DNA of 64,000 nucleotides from an uncultured Lachnospiraceae bacterium (GTDB lineage: Bacteria; Bacillota; Clostridia; Lachnospirales; Lachnospiraceae), in NCBI GenBank assembly GCA_902779575.1, contig CACZBW010000002.1, forward strand, positions 1 through 64,000, read 5' to 3'. Every line of letters starts with the position of its first letter. Positions within the stretch are counted from its first letter, which is position 1. The position numbers and the translations under genes are program-made. The notes beneath the pieces were generated by a model that ran no database searches, was not told where the DNA came from, and saw nothing but the letters and a program-made list of their open reading frames with translations. Below are positions 52,092 to 63,663 of the stretch, piece after piece.

Positions 52092-53042
52092 TCATCTGTA
52101 CTGCGGAATCGGGGAAATCCCGAGCTTTCTCCTCACCACCGCGTACTGGTCCGAGTTGATCGCAGGGCGCAGCAGTTCATAGGCATCCGTAATCCGGTAG
52201 CTGTAGGTCCGGTTCGGATAAGAACTGCTGACCCAGGAAACGCACTTCTCGTATTCCCGGATCCTCTGCGCGAACTGCCTGTTGATTTTCTTTACCGTAC
52301 GCACATATTTCTTATTAGAAATGATCTTGTCATACACATCCCTGTGATATGCTCTCGCGAATTCCAGATAATTCAGTGTCCAATAGAGAAATTCCGCATA
52401 AGCGTTCCGGTCATTTTCCCCTTCCACAATAAAGCGGTACCAGTCATCATACGTTTCCGCGTGTTCCCTGAAATAGGGGAACAGCCGGACCGTCGTATCC
52501 AGGCCCCAGCTGTAAGCGGCAAATTCATTCAGAAGTCCGTAAACGCCCAGCTTGTTGGAGGCAGAATTGCTGCCCATGATATAGGTGTTGAAACGGAAGG
52601 TCCGGTTCGCCTGCGGGATCGTAGCCGCTGTCTCGCTGCTGTCGATCAGCTGGGTAAAATGCACGATCGTTCTTTTCCCGTTTCCGGTGTAGATCGCCTC
52701 GGACCGGGCGTTCGGGATCCTGCGTCCCGTGAGCACATGGAACTCCTCATGCACCGCTGTATCGATGCAGTCTACAACGGAACTTCCGTCGTTCCAGTAT
52801 CTCAGGAGTTCCTCCTCACTGCTTCCGCTGTGAGTGAAGATATACAGTCCGTCCGGCGCATATTCGGAAAGCAGCTGGCGGACTTTTTTCACCGTAACGT
52901 CCTTATCCTTCAGGGCATTCTCCGCATGCGCGACTGCCGGCAGGGAGAAAATCAGGAAAAAGGCGCAGATAAAAAGAAAAAGCTTCTCCCTCGCGGTATT
53001 CAGGCAGCCCATATCTGTTCTTTTCATATTCTCTGCTCTCAT
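52092..53042 (-). CDS. Secreted protein with HEEFH motif, putative zinc metallopeptidase
   Basis: The 316-residue protein is not assigned to a family. It has a signal peptide (hydrophobic KLFLFICAFFLIFSLPAVA, cut near AHA-EN). HEEFH at residues 98-102 matches the zinc-peptidase pattern HExxH, and NEFAAYSWG supplies a possible third ligand (Glu173). The rest is rich in aromatic residues. GGGAGGAG precedes the ATG at 53,042; the frame is open further upstream. Its end lies next to the riboswitch promoter. A peptidase is plausible but no substrate can be proposed. Confidence 0.65.
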   Translation of the reverse strand: MRAENMKRTDMGCLNTAREKLFLFICAFFLIFSLPAVAHAENALKDKDVTVKKVRQLLSEYAPDGLYIFTHSGSSEEELLRYWNDGSSVVDCIDTAVHEEFHVLTGRRIPNARSEAIYTGNGKRTIVHFTQLIDSSETAATIPQANRTFRFNTYIMGSNSASNKLGVYGLLNEFAAYSWGLDTTVRLFPYFREHAETYDDWYRFIVEGENDRNAYAEFLYWTLNYLEFARAYHRDVYDKIISNKKYVRTVKKINRQFAQRIREYEKCVSWVSSSYPNRTYSYRITDAYELLRPAINSDQYAVVRRKLGISPIPQYR

Positions 53043-53250
53043 GTATGCTCCTCCCTGCTGCAGATACCCGGCACTGCAGAAAATAGGACCTGCGCTGCTG
53101 CAGTTCATTCGCAATGGCTTTTTCCGGATTCCTGTCTTCGGAATCATCCGACGCTGTCAGCTTTCTGTTTCTGTAACTTCCATTATAGTACGGAACGAAC
53201 CCATATGCAAAGGCAGGCGATTCTTTCCGCGAAAAAACTTTGTTCCAAAA

Positions 53251-53290
53251 CAGGCTGCCGCGGCGGATCTTACTTCCGCCCGGCAGCCTG
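53251..53290 (-). terminator. Terminator of the V-type ATPase operon
   Basis: CAGGCTGCCG and CGGCAGCCTG form the outer stem, with GGCGGA/TCCGCC inside. On the minus strand TTTTGG follows. It lies 13 bases after the last gene, atpD. Confidence 0.8.
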
Positions 53291-53302
53291 CGCGCGCCCG
53301 GA

Positions 53303-54004
53303 TCAGCCTGCAGAATATTTCTCTGCCTTTCTCCGGGCTCTCTTTTCTTCTTTTTCCTTGTAATGATGCTTGTCCTCGAGCATCATGTCTTTTACCTTCA
53401 TCAGGCGGATCTGCGAGCTTCTCTCATTTTCATCAAGCTTCATGGTGATAAACTTGATGCTCGCCTCCATATCCGGAATCAGAACATGCTCCAGGGCATT
53501 GACACGTCTCCTGGTCTTCTCAATCTCCGCCGCCATCAGCTGGCATGACTTCTCGGACTGCGCCAGTTTCAGCATATCCGGGAATACCTCGCTCAGACTC
53601 CGGACCGCACCGTCCAGATCTGCAGAGGTGAATGCGAATCCATAGGAAAACATATCGTTGACGTCGGAAGTCCTTGTCCTGAATGTGTAGGAGGGGACTT
53701 CAACGCTCATGATGTTTTTGTAGGCGACCTCGAGTGAAACCTTCTGCTTGGGCGCCATGAAGGCAACTCTCACTGCCTCATCCGACATGGCGCTCCGGGC
53801 AAGGGCGAAATTCCTGTTCGCGTTCGCGATCTCCAGCTCCACTTTCTCACGCAGGGCCTTATTCTCGCGAACCATCTCCAGAAACTGCCGCATCAGCTCA
53901 TCCCGCTTGTCCTTAAGCAGCTTATGCCCTTTCCGCGCAGTGACGAGCTTCCCCTTCAGCCGGGTAAGTTCCATTCGGGTCGGGATTATCGTTGAACCGG
54001 GCAA
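53303..54004 (-). CDS. atpD: V-type ATP synthase subunit D
   Basis: This is the central-stalk rotor subunit that turns inside the A3B3 head. The 233 residues form long coiled-coil helices at both ends, with the family start IIPTRMELTRLKGKL. The start codon is TTG with GGGGTG upstream; an in-frame ATG ten codons later would cut the conserved start. The C-terminal tail is unusually rich in Lys, Glu and Arg. It is the last gene of the operon. Confidence 0.93.
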   Translation of the reverse strand: MPGSTIIPTRMELTRLKGKLVTARKGHKLLKDKRDELMRQFLEMVRENKALREKVELEIANANRNFALARSAMSDEAVRVAFMAPKQKVSLEVAYKNIMSVEVPSYTFRTRTSDVNDMFSYGFAFTSADLDGAVRSLSEVFPDMLKLAQSEKSCQLMAAEIEKTRRRVNALEHVLIPDMEASIKFITMKLDENERSSQIRLMKVKDMMLEDKHHYKEKEEKRARRKAEKYSAG

Positions 54005-54024
54005 TGTTTTTCACCCCATTTCCG

Positions 54025-55398
54025 TCATTGCTTATCGTAATACTGATCCAGGAAAGCTTCCTTGATACGCTTAAGCTCTTCTCTGGGAAGGATCCTCAGA
54101 AGATCCCAGCCCAGATCCAGGGTCTCCTGGATGGACCGGTTGGTACGATACCCCTGATTGACATAACGGTTCTCGAATTCATCCGAGAACTTCGCATAGA
54201 GCTTGTCGACATCCGTCAGGGCGGCTTCGCCCAGAATAACCATGAGTTCCTTGGCGTCCTTGCCGCGCGCGTAAGCGGCGAAGAGCTGGTTCATCGTATT
54301 CGCGTGATCGGCTCTGGTCTTTCCTTCACCGATCCCCTTATCCTTCAGACGCGACAGCGACGGAAGGACGTCGATCGGCGGCTCCAGGCCCTTCCGGTAA
54401 AGGTCACGGCTCAGAATAATCTGGCCTTCCGTGATGTAGCCGGTAAGGTCCGGAATCGGATGGGTCTTGTCATCTTCCGGCATGGTCAGGATCGGGATCA
54501 TGGTAATGGATCCCTTCTTTCCTCTCTGCCGTCCCGCTCTCTCATACAGAGAAGCAAGGTCCGTGTACATGTAACCCGGATAGCCGCGGCGTCCCGGAAC
54601 CTCTTTGCGGGCTGCAGAAATCTCACGCAGAGCGTCCGCATAGTTCGTAATATCGGTCAGGATAACCAGAACGTGCATCCCTTTTTCAAAAGCAAGATAT
54701 TCCGCCGCCGTCAGGGCCATACGGGGAGTAGCGATACGCTCGACAGCCGGGTCATTGGCCAGGTTCATGAACAGAACCGCACGGTCAATGGCGCCTGTCT
54801 CCTTGAAGGACTCAATGAAATAGTTGGATTCTTCAAAGGTGATGCCCATGGCGGCGAAAACTACCGCAAAAGGTTCGGTCGTTCCGACAACCTTCGCCTG
54901 ACGGGCAATCTGGGCTGCCAGCTGGGCGTGGGGAAGACCGGACGCGGAGAAAATCGGAAGCTTCTGTCCGCGGACCAGGGTGTTCAGGCCGTCAATGGCC
55001 GAAACGCCGGTCTGAATGAATTCCTCCGGGTAGGAGCGGGCTGCCGGATTCATGGGCAGGCCGTTGATGTCACGCCTCTCGTCCGGAAGAATCTCCGGCC
55101 CGTCGTCGATCGGGCGGCCGAGTCCGTCAAAGACACGTGAGAGCATATCTTCCGATACGCCAAGCTCCATGGATCTTCCAAGGAAACGGACCTTGGAGGA
55201 ATCCAGGTTGATTCCTGTGGAACTTTCGAAAAGCTGGACCAGGGCGTTGCCTCCGTCGATCTCAAGGACACGGCAGCGGCGCTTCTCACCGCTGGCAAGC
55301 TCAATCTCGCCCAGCTCGTCGTAAGCGACTCCCTCGACGCCGCGCACCATCATAAGAGGGCCGGCAACTTCCTGAATTGTTCTGTATTCTTTTGCCAT
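54025..55398 (-). CDS. atpB: V-type ATP synthase subunit B
   Basis: The 457-residue non-catalytic head subunit begins [26 protein letters not shown]. It shows the family segments [18 protein letters not shown] and [24 protein letters not shown]. There is no Walker A, as expected. It lies 14 bases after subunit A. Confidence 0.95.
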   Translation of the reverse strand: MAKEYRTIQEVAGPLMMVRGVEGVAYDELGEIELASGEKRRCRVLEIDGGNALVQLFESSTGINLDSSKVRFLGRSMELGVSEDMLSRVFDGLGRPIDDGPEILPDERRDINGLPMNPAARSYPEEFIQTGVSAIDGLNTLVRGQKLPIFSASGLPHAQLAAQIARQAKVVGTTEPFAVVFAAMGITFEESNYFIESFKETGAIDRAVLFMNLANDPAVERIATPRMALTAAEYLAFEKGMHVLVILTDITNYADALREISAARKEVPGRRGYPGYMYTDLASLYERAGRQRGKKGSITMIPILTMPEDDKTHPIPDLTGYITEGQIILSRDLYRKGLEPPIDVLPSLSRLKDKGIGEGKTRADHANTMNQLFAAYARGKDAKELMVILGEAALTDVDKLYAKFSDEFENRYVNQGYRTNRSIQETLDLGWDLLRILPREELKRIKEAFLDQYYDKQ

Positions 55399-55412
55399 TC
55401 TTCCTGTCCCCC

Positions 55413-57179
55413 TTATACGGCCTGTACGGCTTCCCTGATCGCCTCATCCAGGTCTTCCGAGATCCGTTCATACTCTGCCTGGATCTGATCGTTTTCCGTA
55501 TATTTATAACGGCCGATCTCCTCACGGCAGGAAAGTTTTACGAGCGAATCGATCGTCGCGCCGTTTTTAAGCGCTTCCTGGCCTTTATCATAGTAGGCGA
55601 GGATCAGCTTCATCATCAGGAATTGTTTCTCCAGCGAAGTATAGGTGTCCGTGTCACTGAAAGCGTTCTGATTCAGGAAGTCCTCACGGATTGACCGCGC
55701 CGCTTCCATGGTCAGGCGGTCCGGAGCGGAAAGAGCGTCCATACCGACCAGCTGCACCATCTCGTTCAGCTCGTTCTCCTGCTGAAGAATCAGCATCATC
55801 TTCGCGCGCATCGGCATCCATTCCCCGTCGGTCTGGGCGTCAAACCATCCGCCCATGGAATCCAGGTACAGGGAGTAGGAAGACAGCCAGTTGATTGCCG
55901 GGAAATGTCTCTCATAAGCCAGCTGCGCGTCCAGTCTCCAGAAAACCTTGACAATACGGAGCGTCGCCTGCGTGACCGGCTCGGAGATGTCTCCGCCTGC
56001 CGGCGAAACGGCGCCGATAACCGACAGCGTTCCTTCTCTGTCGTCAGAGCCTGCCGTAAGAACACGGCCCGCTCTCTCATAGAACTGCGCAAGCCTGGAA
56101 GACAGATAAGCCGGATAGCCTTCCTCACCGGGCATCTCCTCCAGACGTCCGCTCATCTCACGGAGCGCTTCCGCCCAGCGGGAAGTGGAGTCTGCCATCA
56201 GGGCTACGGAATAGCCCATATCGCGGAAATATTCCGCGATTGTAATACCGGTATAAATGGACGCCTCACGGGCGGCAACCGGCATATCGGAGGTATTCGC
56301 GATCAGAACCGTACGTTCCATCAGGGAATATCCGGACTTGGGGTCTTTCAGTTCCGGGAACTCGTTCAGAACGTCCGTCATCTCATTGCCGCGCTCACCG
56401 CAGCCGATATAGACGACGATGTCTGCCTCCGCCCACTTTGCGAGCTGATGCTGTACGACGGTCTTTCCGGAGCCGAAAGGTCCGGGAATGGCGGCAACGC
56501 CGCCCTTCGCCAGCGGGAACAGGGTATCGATGACACGCTGTCCGGTAATCAGCGGCTTATCCGGCGCCAGTTTCTGCCTGTAGGGGCGTCCGCGGCGCAC
56601 GGGCCATTTCTGCATAAGGCTCATCGCGTATTCCGATCCGTCCTCCCGCGTCAGGATGCAGACCGTATCCGTAACCGTAAAATCGCCTTCACTGATACTC
56701 TTTACTTTTCCGCTGACCGTCGGCGGAACCATAATCTTCTGAGAGACGATATGGGTCTCCTGAACCGTTCCGACGATATCGCCGCCGGTCACTTCATCTC
56801 CGGCCTTCACAGCCGGAACAAAATGCCAGACCTTTTTCCGGTTCAGGGAGGGTACTTCGATACCCCTCTGCAGGAGATTGCTCCCTGAAGTCTCCATGAT
56901 ATCCTCCAGCGGTCTCTGGATTCCATCATAAATGCTGCCGATCAGGCCGGGGCCCAGCTCTACGCTCATGGGGGCGCCGGTCGACTCGACCGGCTCGCCC
57001 GGTGCAAGTCCGCCTGTCTCCTCATATACCTGAACAGAGGCCTCGTCACCGTGGATCTCAATGATCTCACCGATCAGACGCCTGTCAGATACGCGGCACA
57101 CGTCGAACATATTCGCGTCACGCATGCCCGACGCCACGACAAGCGGTCCGGCCACCTTCTTGATTGTTCCCTTTGCCAT
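55413..57179 (-). CDS. atpA: V-type ATP synthase catalytic subunit A
   Basis: The 588-residue catalytic subunit has Walker A GPFGSGKT near residue 235, [14 protein letters not shown], and the A-specific insert between residues 110 and 190 ([16 protein letters not shown]). An upstream start at 57,242 is in frame but [16 protein letters not shown] at 57,179 is the normal family start. Together with B it forms the ATPase head. Confidence 0.96.
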   Translation of the reverse strand: MAKGTIKKVAGPLVVASGMRDANMFDVCRVSDRRLIGEIIEIHGDEASVQVYEETGGLAPGEPVESTGAPMSVELGPGLIGSIYDGIQRPLEDIMETSGSNLLQRGIEVPSLNRKKVWHFVPAVKAGDEVTGGDIVGTVQETHIVSQKIMVPPTVSGKVKSISEGDFTVTDTVCILTREDGSEYAMSLMQKWPVRRGRPYRQKLAPDKPLITGQRVIDTLFPLAKGGVAAIPGPFGSGKTVVQHQLAKWAEADIVVYIGCGERGNEMTDVLNEFPELKDPKSGYSLMERTVLIANTSDMPVAAREASIYTGITIAEYFRDMGYSVALMADSTSRWAEALREMSGRLEEMPGEEGYPAYLSSRLAQFYERAGRVLTAGSDDREGTLSVIGAVSPAGGDISEPVTQATLRIVKVFWRLDAQLAYERHFPAINWLSSYSLYLDSMGGWFDAQTDGEWMPMRAKMMLILQQENELNEMVQLVGMDALSAPDRLTMEAARSIREDFLNQNAFSDTDTYTSLEKQFLMMKLILAYYDKGQEALKNGATIDSLVKLSCREEIGRYKYTENDQIQAEYERISEDLDEAIREAVQAV

Positions 57180-57192
57180 TTTATACGCCTTT

Positions 57193-57528
57193 CTATTCGT
57201 TTTTGCTTCCGAATATGATATCTGAACCGACTGCCTGTTCAACCGACTTTTTCACGGCGGCAATCCCTTCTCCCGTATTCCCGGAAATTCCCGGAATCAG
57301 AATGACGGCCGGACTCGGCTCAGTGCGATAGTGATCAATCTCTCCCGGAATCTTTGCCGCAAGCGCTTCCGTGATATAGATAACCTCGTAATTATTCCGG
57401 GCAAGCCTTCTGAGCATCTGCGCCGCTTCCTCCGGGCTCTCATCCGCCTCGATGCGGAATGTGTCGAGACCCAGCGCGCCGAAGCCGTAGATGGAATCCC
57501 AGTCTCCCATAACCGCGATCTTATACAT
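57193..57528 (-). CDS. atpF: V-type ATP synthase subunit F
   Basis: The 111-residue rotor-stalk subunit starts [20 protein letters not shown] and has [16 protein letters not shown] and [12 protein letters not shown], typical of the family. It overlaps subunit C by eight bases and binds subunit D in the central stalk. Confidence 0.94.
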   Translation of the reverse strand: MYKIAVMGDWDSIYGFGALGLDTFRIEADESPEEAAQMLRRLARNNYEVIYITEALAAKIPGEIDHYRTEPSPAVILIPGISGNTGEGIAAVKKSVEQAVGSDIIFGSKNE

Positions 57529-58486
57529 ACATCTCCCTTACCCTTTCCCGGAGCATCTCTTCCGGCAGGTCGTTGCGCTTGGCCGCCAGAATAATCCGAA
57601 CCGTCTTAATCTCATTGTCACGGGCAAGTATATAAGCCGCGAGGGGTCCGATCCCGAACGGGTTGTGAATCTCGGGTTTGATGGTCCGGATCATCCGGTT
57701 GTCGCACCATCTCTCAAAAGCTGCCAGAGACTTTTTCAGCTCCTCCACCGCGTCGGAATAAATTGTGTGGTCCAGGTAAGCGCAGATCGCGTCAAAGCCG
57801 ACCGCGGCGGCGTCTGTCAGACTGCCCGTGTCGATCGTGCTGCAGGGCGCAAGGGCTCTTGCAATGAACTGCCTGCTCTTCCCTGTTCTGGCGCAGCGCA
57901 CCGCGATCTTGATGTCTCCGGTGGCACAGATCAGCTCCCCGTAATCCTCCAGGAGCTTTTCCTTTGTCTTTGCCCCTGCTTCGCGGATCGCTTCCAGGGC
58001 GGCACGGTCTATGATAATATCGCACAGCTGGCCGTCCCGGGTGGTAAGAAGGGTCTCCTTCGCTTCCCGCGCGAGTTCGCGCAGGTTCTCCGGAAGCAGG
58101 TCATAGTCCGACTGTTCCATCGCCTCGTTCAGAAGCCTCGCCGATACAGTGCCGTCTTCGACAAAGATACCCGGATGTTCCCCGTCGATCACGCTCTCCT
58201 TGATCGCGGCCTTCAGATTGTGGTAGTCATTCGGAAGGCGGAAGACATCAAAGAGATCCATGCGGTCCGGAACAAGTTCCCGGATCAGAGCCCAGGTTTT
58301 TTTCTGCTCGCTCCGGAGCATCGCCTCGCCGGACATCCCGGAATCCCCCCAGCCTTTTTCACTGAGGATCCTGAGACATTCCTCCTCGCCGGGGCATGCC
58401 GTCAGCTGGGAAATCACACTTTCATTCAGCAGGGAAAGTTCACGGGAACGGATTCGCGCGACCGCATAGATATAATTTTCGGCCAT
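57521..58486 (-). CDS. atpC: V-type ATP synthase subunit C
   Basis: The 321-residue subunit links the central stalk to the membrane ring. It is almost all helical, with family segments YAVARIRSRELSLLNES, VFRLPNDYHNLKAAIK and IGPLAAYILARDNEIKTVRIIL. It overlaps subunit F and starts 15 bases after subunit E. Confidence 0.93.
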   Translation of the reverse strand: MAENYIYAVARIRSRELSLLNESVISQLTACPGEEECLRILSEKGWGDSGMSGEAMLRSEQKKTWALIRELVPDRMDLFDVFRLPNDYHNLKAAIKESVIDGEHPGIFVEDGTVSARLLNEAMEQSDYDLLPENLRELAREAKETLLTTRDGQLCDIIIDRAALEAIREAGAKTKEKLLEDYGELICATGDIKIAVRCARTGKSRQFIARALAPCSTIDTGSLTDAAAVGFDAICAYLDHTIYSDAVEELKKSLAAFERWCDNRMIRTIKPEIHNPFGIGPLAAYILARDNEIKTVRIILAAKRNDLPEEMLRERVREMYV

Positions 58487-58501
58487 TGCTCTCCTCCTTT
58501 T

Positions 58502-59092
58502 TTAAGAAAACAGAATCTTTCCCGCAAGGTCCTGCATCTGATCCTTCTTCTCCTCAAAGATCGCGTCAACCGACAGATTCTGCTCGATTCCGCCATACTT
58601 CAGGATAAAGCCTCCGTCGATCTTCGCCTCTTCGCCGGAAACATCCAGCTTCGCTCCTTCCGGAAGCGCAGCGACCAGTTTTTTGGCAAAATCCGCGGGA
58701 AGCCTGTTGAAATCGTTCCTGCAGAAGCTGATCTCTCCCTTCCTGGGAAGCGCGTTGCTGCTGACCAGTTTCAGAAGCAGGGCGAAATATTCCTCTGCCG
58801 GAAGCTTCAGGAGCGCCTCTTTCGCAGCATCGATGGTAGACGATATCAGTTCCTGCCTGGCCTCAAGGAGTGTACGGCGCCTTGACAGCTGTGCCGCGGA
58901 ATCCGCGCGTGCGATAAGGTCTCTTGCGGCCTCCTCGCCTTTTATACGGATCTTTTCAACCTGTGCATCCGCCTCTTTTCCGGCTGCCGCCATGGCCCTG
59001 TCGTAGGACGCCTGGGCGTCTCCCCTGATTTTTGCCACGGCCGCTGCGGACTCACTGCGGATGTCCTCTATTATTTTATCCAAACCTGCCAT
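58502..59092 (-). CDS. atpE: V-type ATP synthase subunit E
   Basis: The 196-residue peripheral-stalk subunit has a long N-terminal helix (MAGLDKIIEDIRSESAAAVAKI) and a globular C-terminus with DGGFILKYGGIEQNLSVDAIF. An in-frame extension to 59,158 is unlikely given the family start. It pairs with the small H subunit in the stalk. Confidence 0.92.
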   Translation of the reverse strand: MAGLDKIIEDIRSESAAAVAKIRGDAQASYDRAMAAAGKEADAQVEKIRIKGEEAARDLIARADSAAQLSRRRTLLEARQELISSTIDAAKEALLKLPAEEYFALLLKLVSSNALPRKGEISFCRNDFNRLPADFAKKLVAALPEGAKLDVSGEEAKIDGGFILKYGGIEQNLSVDAIFEEKKDQMQDLAGKILFS

Positions 59093-59174
59093 CAGCTGTC
59101 TCCTTCTTTCTCTCTTTGGTTGCCTGCAAATCAATCTTCCGGCGGCAGCGCTGCGCACGGCCGCCCCTCAGGGA

Positions 59175-61672
<2,498 letters not shown>

Positions 61673-61752
61673 AGGCTTAAACTCTCCTTTCCGGCAGCAG
61701 CTGCTGCCTTTCTTCTGCCTGCCCCGGCAGGCACTTCAGGGGCATCCCTCTG

Positions 61753-62064
61753 TCATTCAGCCACAAGCTTCAAAAGAGCGTCGACTGCTTCCTTCTGCTT
61801 CTTCCCGGCTGCCTCTTTCAGTTTTCTGACTGCTTTTTCAGTTTCTTTGGACTGATCCGCCACCAGCTCCTCCTGCTTTTTCTTTGCATCCTCAAGGGCC
61901 TCTGCGGCAGCCTTGTTTGCAGCCGCGACAGCGTCTCTGATCAGTTTCGCAGCGTCTTCTTTTGTCTGAGATGCGAGACCAAGCGCCTCATTAAGGGCAG
62001 TCTTTTCCGCCTCAGCAGTCTCCTTTTCTACCGCGCGGATCGCATCTATCGTACTTTTGGCCAA
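61753..62064 (-). CDS. V-type ATP synthase subunit H (peripheral-stalk coiled coil)
   Basis: The 103-residue protein is one long helix rich in Ala, Lys and Glu, starting STIDAIRAVEKETAEAEK. It fits the small stalk partner of subunit E (AhaH/NtpF). The promoter's start site near 62,099 excludes the upstream ATG at 62,115. A TTG at 62,064 follows GGGGG at normal distance and is the likely start. It is the first gene of the operon. Confidence 0.82.
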   Translation of the reverse strand: MAKSTIDAIRAVEKETAEAEKTALNEALGLASQTKEDAAKLIRDAVAAANKAAAEALEDAKKKQEELVADQSKETEKAVRKLKEAAGKKQKEAVDALLKLVAE

Positions 62065-62105
62065 TCTGGTCACCCCCTTTGTGTGGTGTATAAACAGTCT
62101 TTCCA

Positions 62106-62134
62106 ATTCTATCATACAGGTGAAAAGGCGTCAA
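62106..62134 (-). promoter_or_regulatory. Promoter of the V-type ATPase operon
   Basis: TTGACG (62,129-62,134) and TAGAAT (62,106-62,111) are 17 bases apart, with a TG extension before the -10. It would drive all nine atp genes down to 53,303. Confidence 0.85.
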
Positions 62135-62151
62135 CGAAGCCGAAAAGGAAA

Positions 62152-62198
62152 ATCCGGGCGGCAGGAGCGGATAAAAATCCTGTCCCTGCTGCCCGGAT
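62152..62198. terminator. Terminator between motor-like genes and the ATPase operon
   Basis: ATCCGGGC (62,152-62,159) pairs with GCCCGGAT (62,191-62,198), with a further inner stem of CAGGA/TCCTG type. The minus strand continues TTTTCCTTTT and the plus strand reaches TTTTTT soon after. Confidence 0.75.
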
Positions 62199-62307
62199 CT
62201 GTAGTTTTTTATTCTGCCGCCGGCATGCCGGGCGGATCAGCTTCAGCCTGCCGCTCCCGGTCCGCCGGCCGGTCCTGCAAAGGCAGACCGCATGATTGTG
62301 CCGGAAT

Positions 62308-62469
62308 CTAACGCCTGTAGATGGTGTCCTGTCCGAGGACATTGACCAGGCGGATCAGCGCGTTCGCGGCCGTCACCATATGGTCAAAGCGTTTCCGCCG
62401 CATCTTCCACTTTTTCTCTCGGTCCTTCTTTTTTAACCGCTTTTTTTCTTCCTCTTTATTCCGGATCAT
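62308..62469 (-). CDS. Small basic protein, 53 residues
   Basis: The start is MIRNKEEEKKRLKKKD, very highly charged, and the second half is amphipathic (TAANALIRLVNVLGQD). GAGGAAGAGG precedes the ATG, which is 15 bases after the MotB-like stop. A terminator follows it. It is not recognised. The position and ribosome binding site support a real gene cotranscribed with the motor-like pair. Confidence 0.55.
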   Translation of the reverse strand: MIRNKEEEKKRLKKKDREKKWKMRRKRFDHMVTAANALIRLVNVLGQDTIYRR

Positions 62470-62484
62470 CGCATCCTCTTCCTC

Positions 62485-63576
62485 TTACGGATTCGCCTCC
62501 GCTATAATCTGGGCCTCATTCGAAAACATATTCGAAAGCTGCTGAATCATCTCCTCATCCTTCAGGCGGAACTTGATCTCTACACGCCTGGATGCATTCG
62601 CATCCTCCACCCCATTTTCGTCCAGCACCAGATTTGAGGAGGACCTTCCGTTCGTGGTCAGCTTCTCCGAGAGTTCTGCGCTCTGCTCCTCCGACAGGAA
62701 GCTGCCGCTGATGTTCAGCAGGTATTCCGCCACAGCCCTGGCCCTGTTCTGAGAAAGTTCCAGGTTCGACATATAACCGCCCGTAGAATCTGTATATCCG
62801 TCTATGATAACCTCCGCCACATAATCGACATATTCAGGCGAAAGCAGGACGCTGCAGTAAGTAGGCAGAGCCTGTGCCAGGATCTCATAACCTTCATCCT
62901 TCAGCTCCGCCTGATTGTAGTCAAAAAGCACGTTGGACTGCAGAACGATCGCTCCGGTCTGTGAATCGATCGACACGCCGATATCCTTCGCCTCAAACTC
63001 CCGGCGGAGGGACTCAATCAGATTCGCCTTGACTCCAATGATCTGGTCAATCATTGCCTGGCTTTCGGCAAGCTTCTGGCTTTGATCTGCAAGCTGCCGG
63101 CTCTGTTCATCCAGCTGCGCTTTGTTGGAGACAAGCAGTTCATCCCTGGCTGCCAGTTCCGCATCTTTTGCCGCCAGCGCCGCGTCTCTGGACGTCAGTT
63201 CCTCATTCCGGGCCGCCAGCTCTGACTCCTGCTGGAGCAGCTGCTGCTTCGCGGCCTCCAGTTCATCTTCCTGCGACTTAAGCTGTGCCGCCTGGGCTTC
63301 CAGCGCCGTCTGGAGATCCGTCAGCGTCAGGGACTGTGCTTCGATCTCCGATTCCCGCTGATTCAGTTCAACCTGTGTCTGCTCCAGCGCATCCTGCGTC
63401 TGAAGCCTTGTCGCCTGCTCGGCCAGCTTGTCATTATAATTCTTCTGCGCCTGCATCAGGCAGACTGCCATGATCAGGACAAACAGGAGAAGCAGGCCGG
63501 ACATCATGTCGGAATAAGACCGCCATATATTATGGCCGGACTCATCGTTCATCCTCCTGCGGTTAACTATCTTCAC
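62485..63576 (-). CDS. MotB/OmpA-like stator protein with long heptad coiled coil
   Basis: The 363-residue protein has one N-terminal membrane helix with an Asp at its start (SDMMSGLLLLFVLIMA, Asp23), as in MotB and ZorB where it carries protons. Residues 45-165 are a coiled coil of near-perfect heptads (LAARNEE, LTSRDAA, LAAKDAE, LAARDEL). The C-terminus is an OmpA-type peptidoglycan-binding domain with VIIDGYTDSTGG and NRARAVAEYLL. It starts with GTG after GGGGG. With the upstream gene it probably forms a MotAB-like ion-driven complex anchored to the wall. Confidence 0.88.
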   Translation of the reverse strand: MKIVNRRRMNDESGHNIWRSYSDMMSGLLLLFVLIMAVCLMQAQKNYNDKLAEQATRLQTQDALEQTQVELNQRESEIEAQSLTLTDLQTALEAQAAQLKSQEDELEAAKQQLLQQESELAARNEELTSRDAALAAKDAELAARDELLVSNKAQLDEQSRQLADQSQKLAESQAMIDQIIGVKANLIESLRREFEAKDIGVSIDSQTGAIVLQSNVLFDYNQAELKDEGYEILAQALPTYCSVLLSPEYVDYVAEVIIDGYTDSTGGYMSNLELSQNRARAVAEYLLNISGSFLSEEQSAELSEKLTTNGRSSSNLVLDENGVEDANASRRVEIKFRLKDEEMIQQLSNMFSNEAQIIAEANP

Positions 63577-63663
63577 GCGATAACCCCCTTTTTATGCTCC
63601 CCCGTGCTCCGGGCTTTTCTGCCCGCCGGCACGCTCCGCATGCGGCTGTTCTTCACTCCCCTG

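Noticed and set aside
62112-62342. A 76-residue minus-strand frame
   Set aside because: It runs through a terminator hairpin and the ATPase promoter, so it is not a gene. The 53-residue frame at 62,308-62,469 is better supported.
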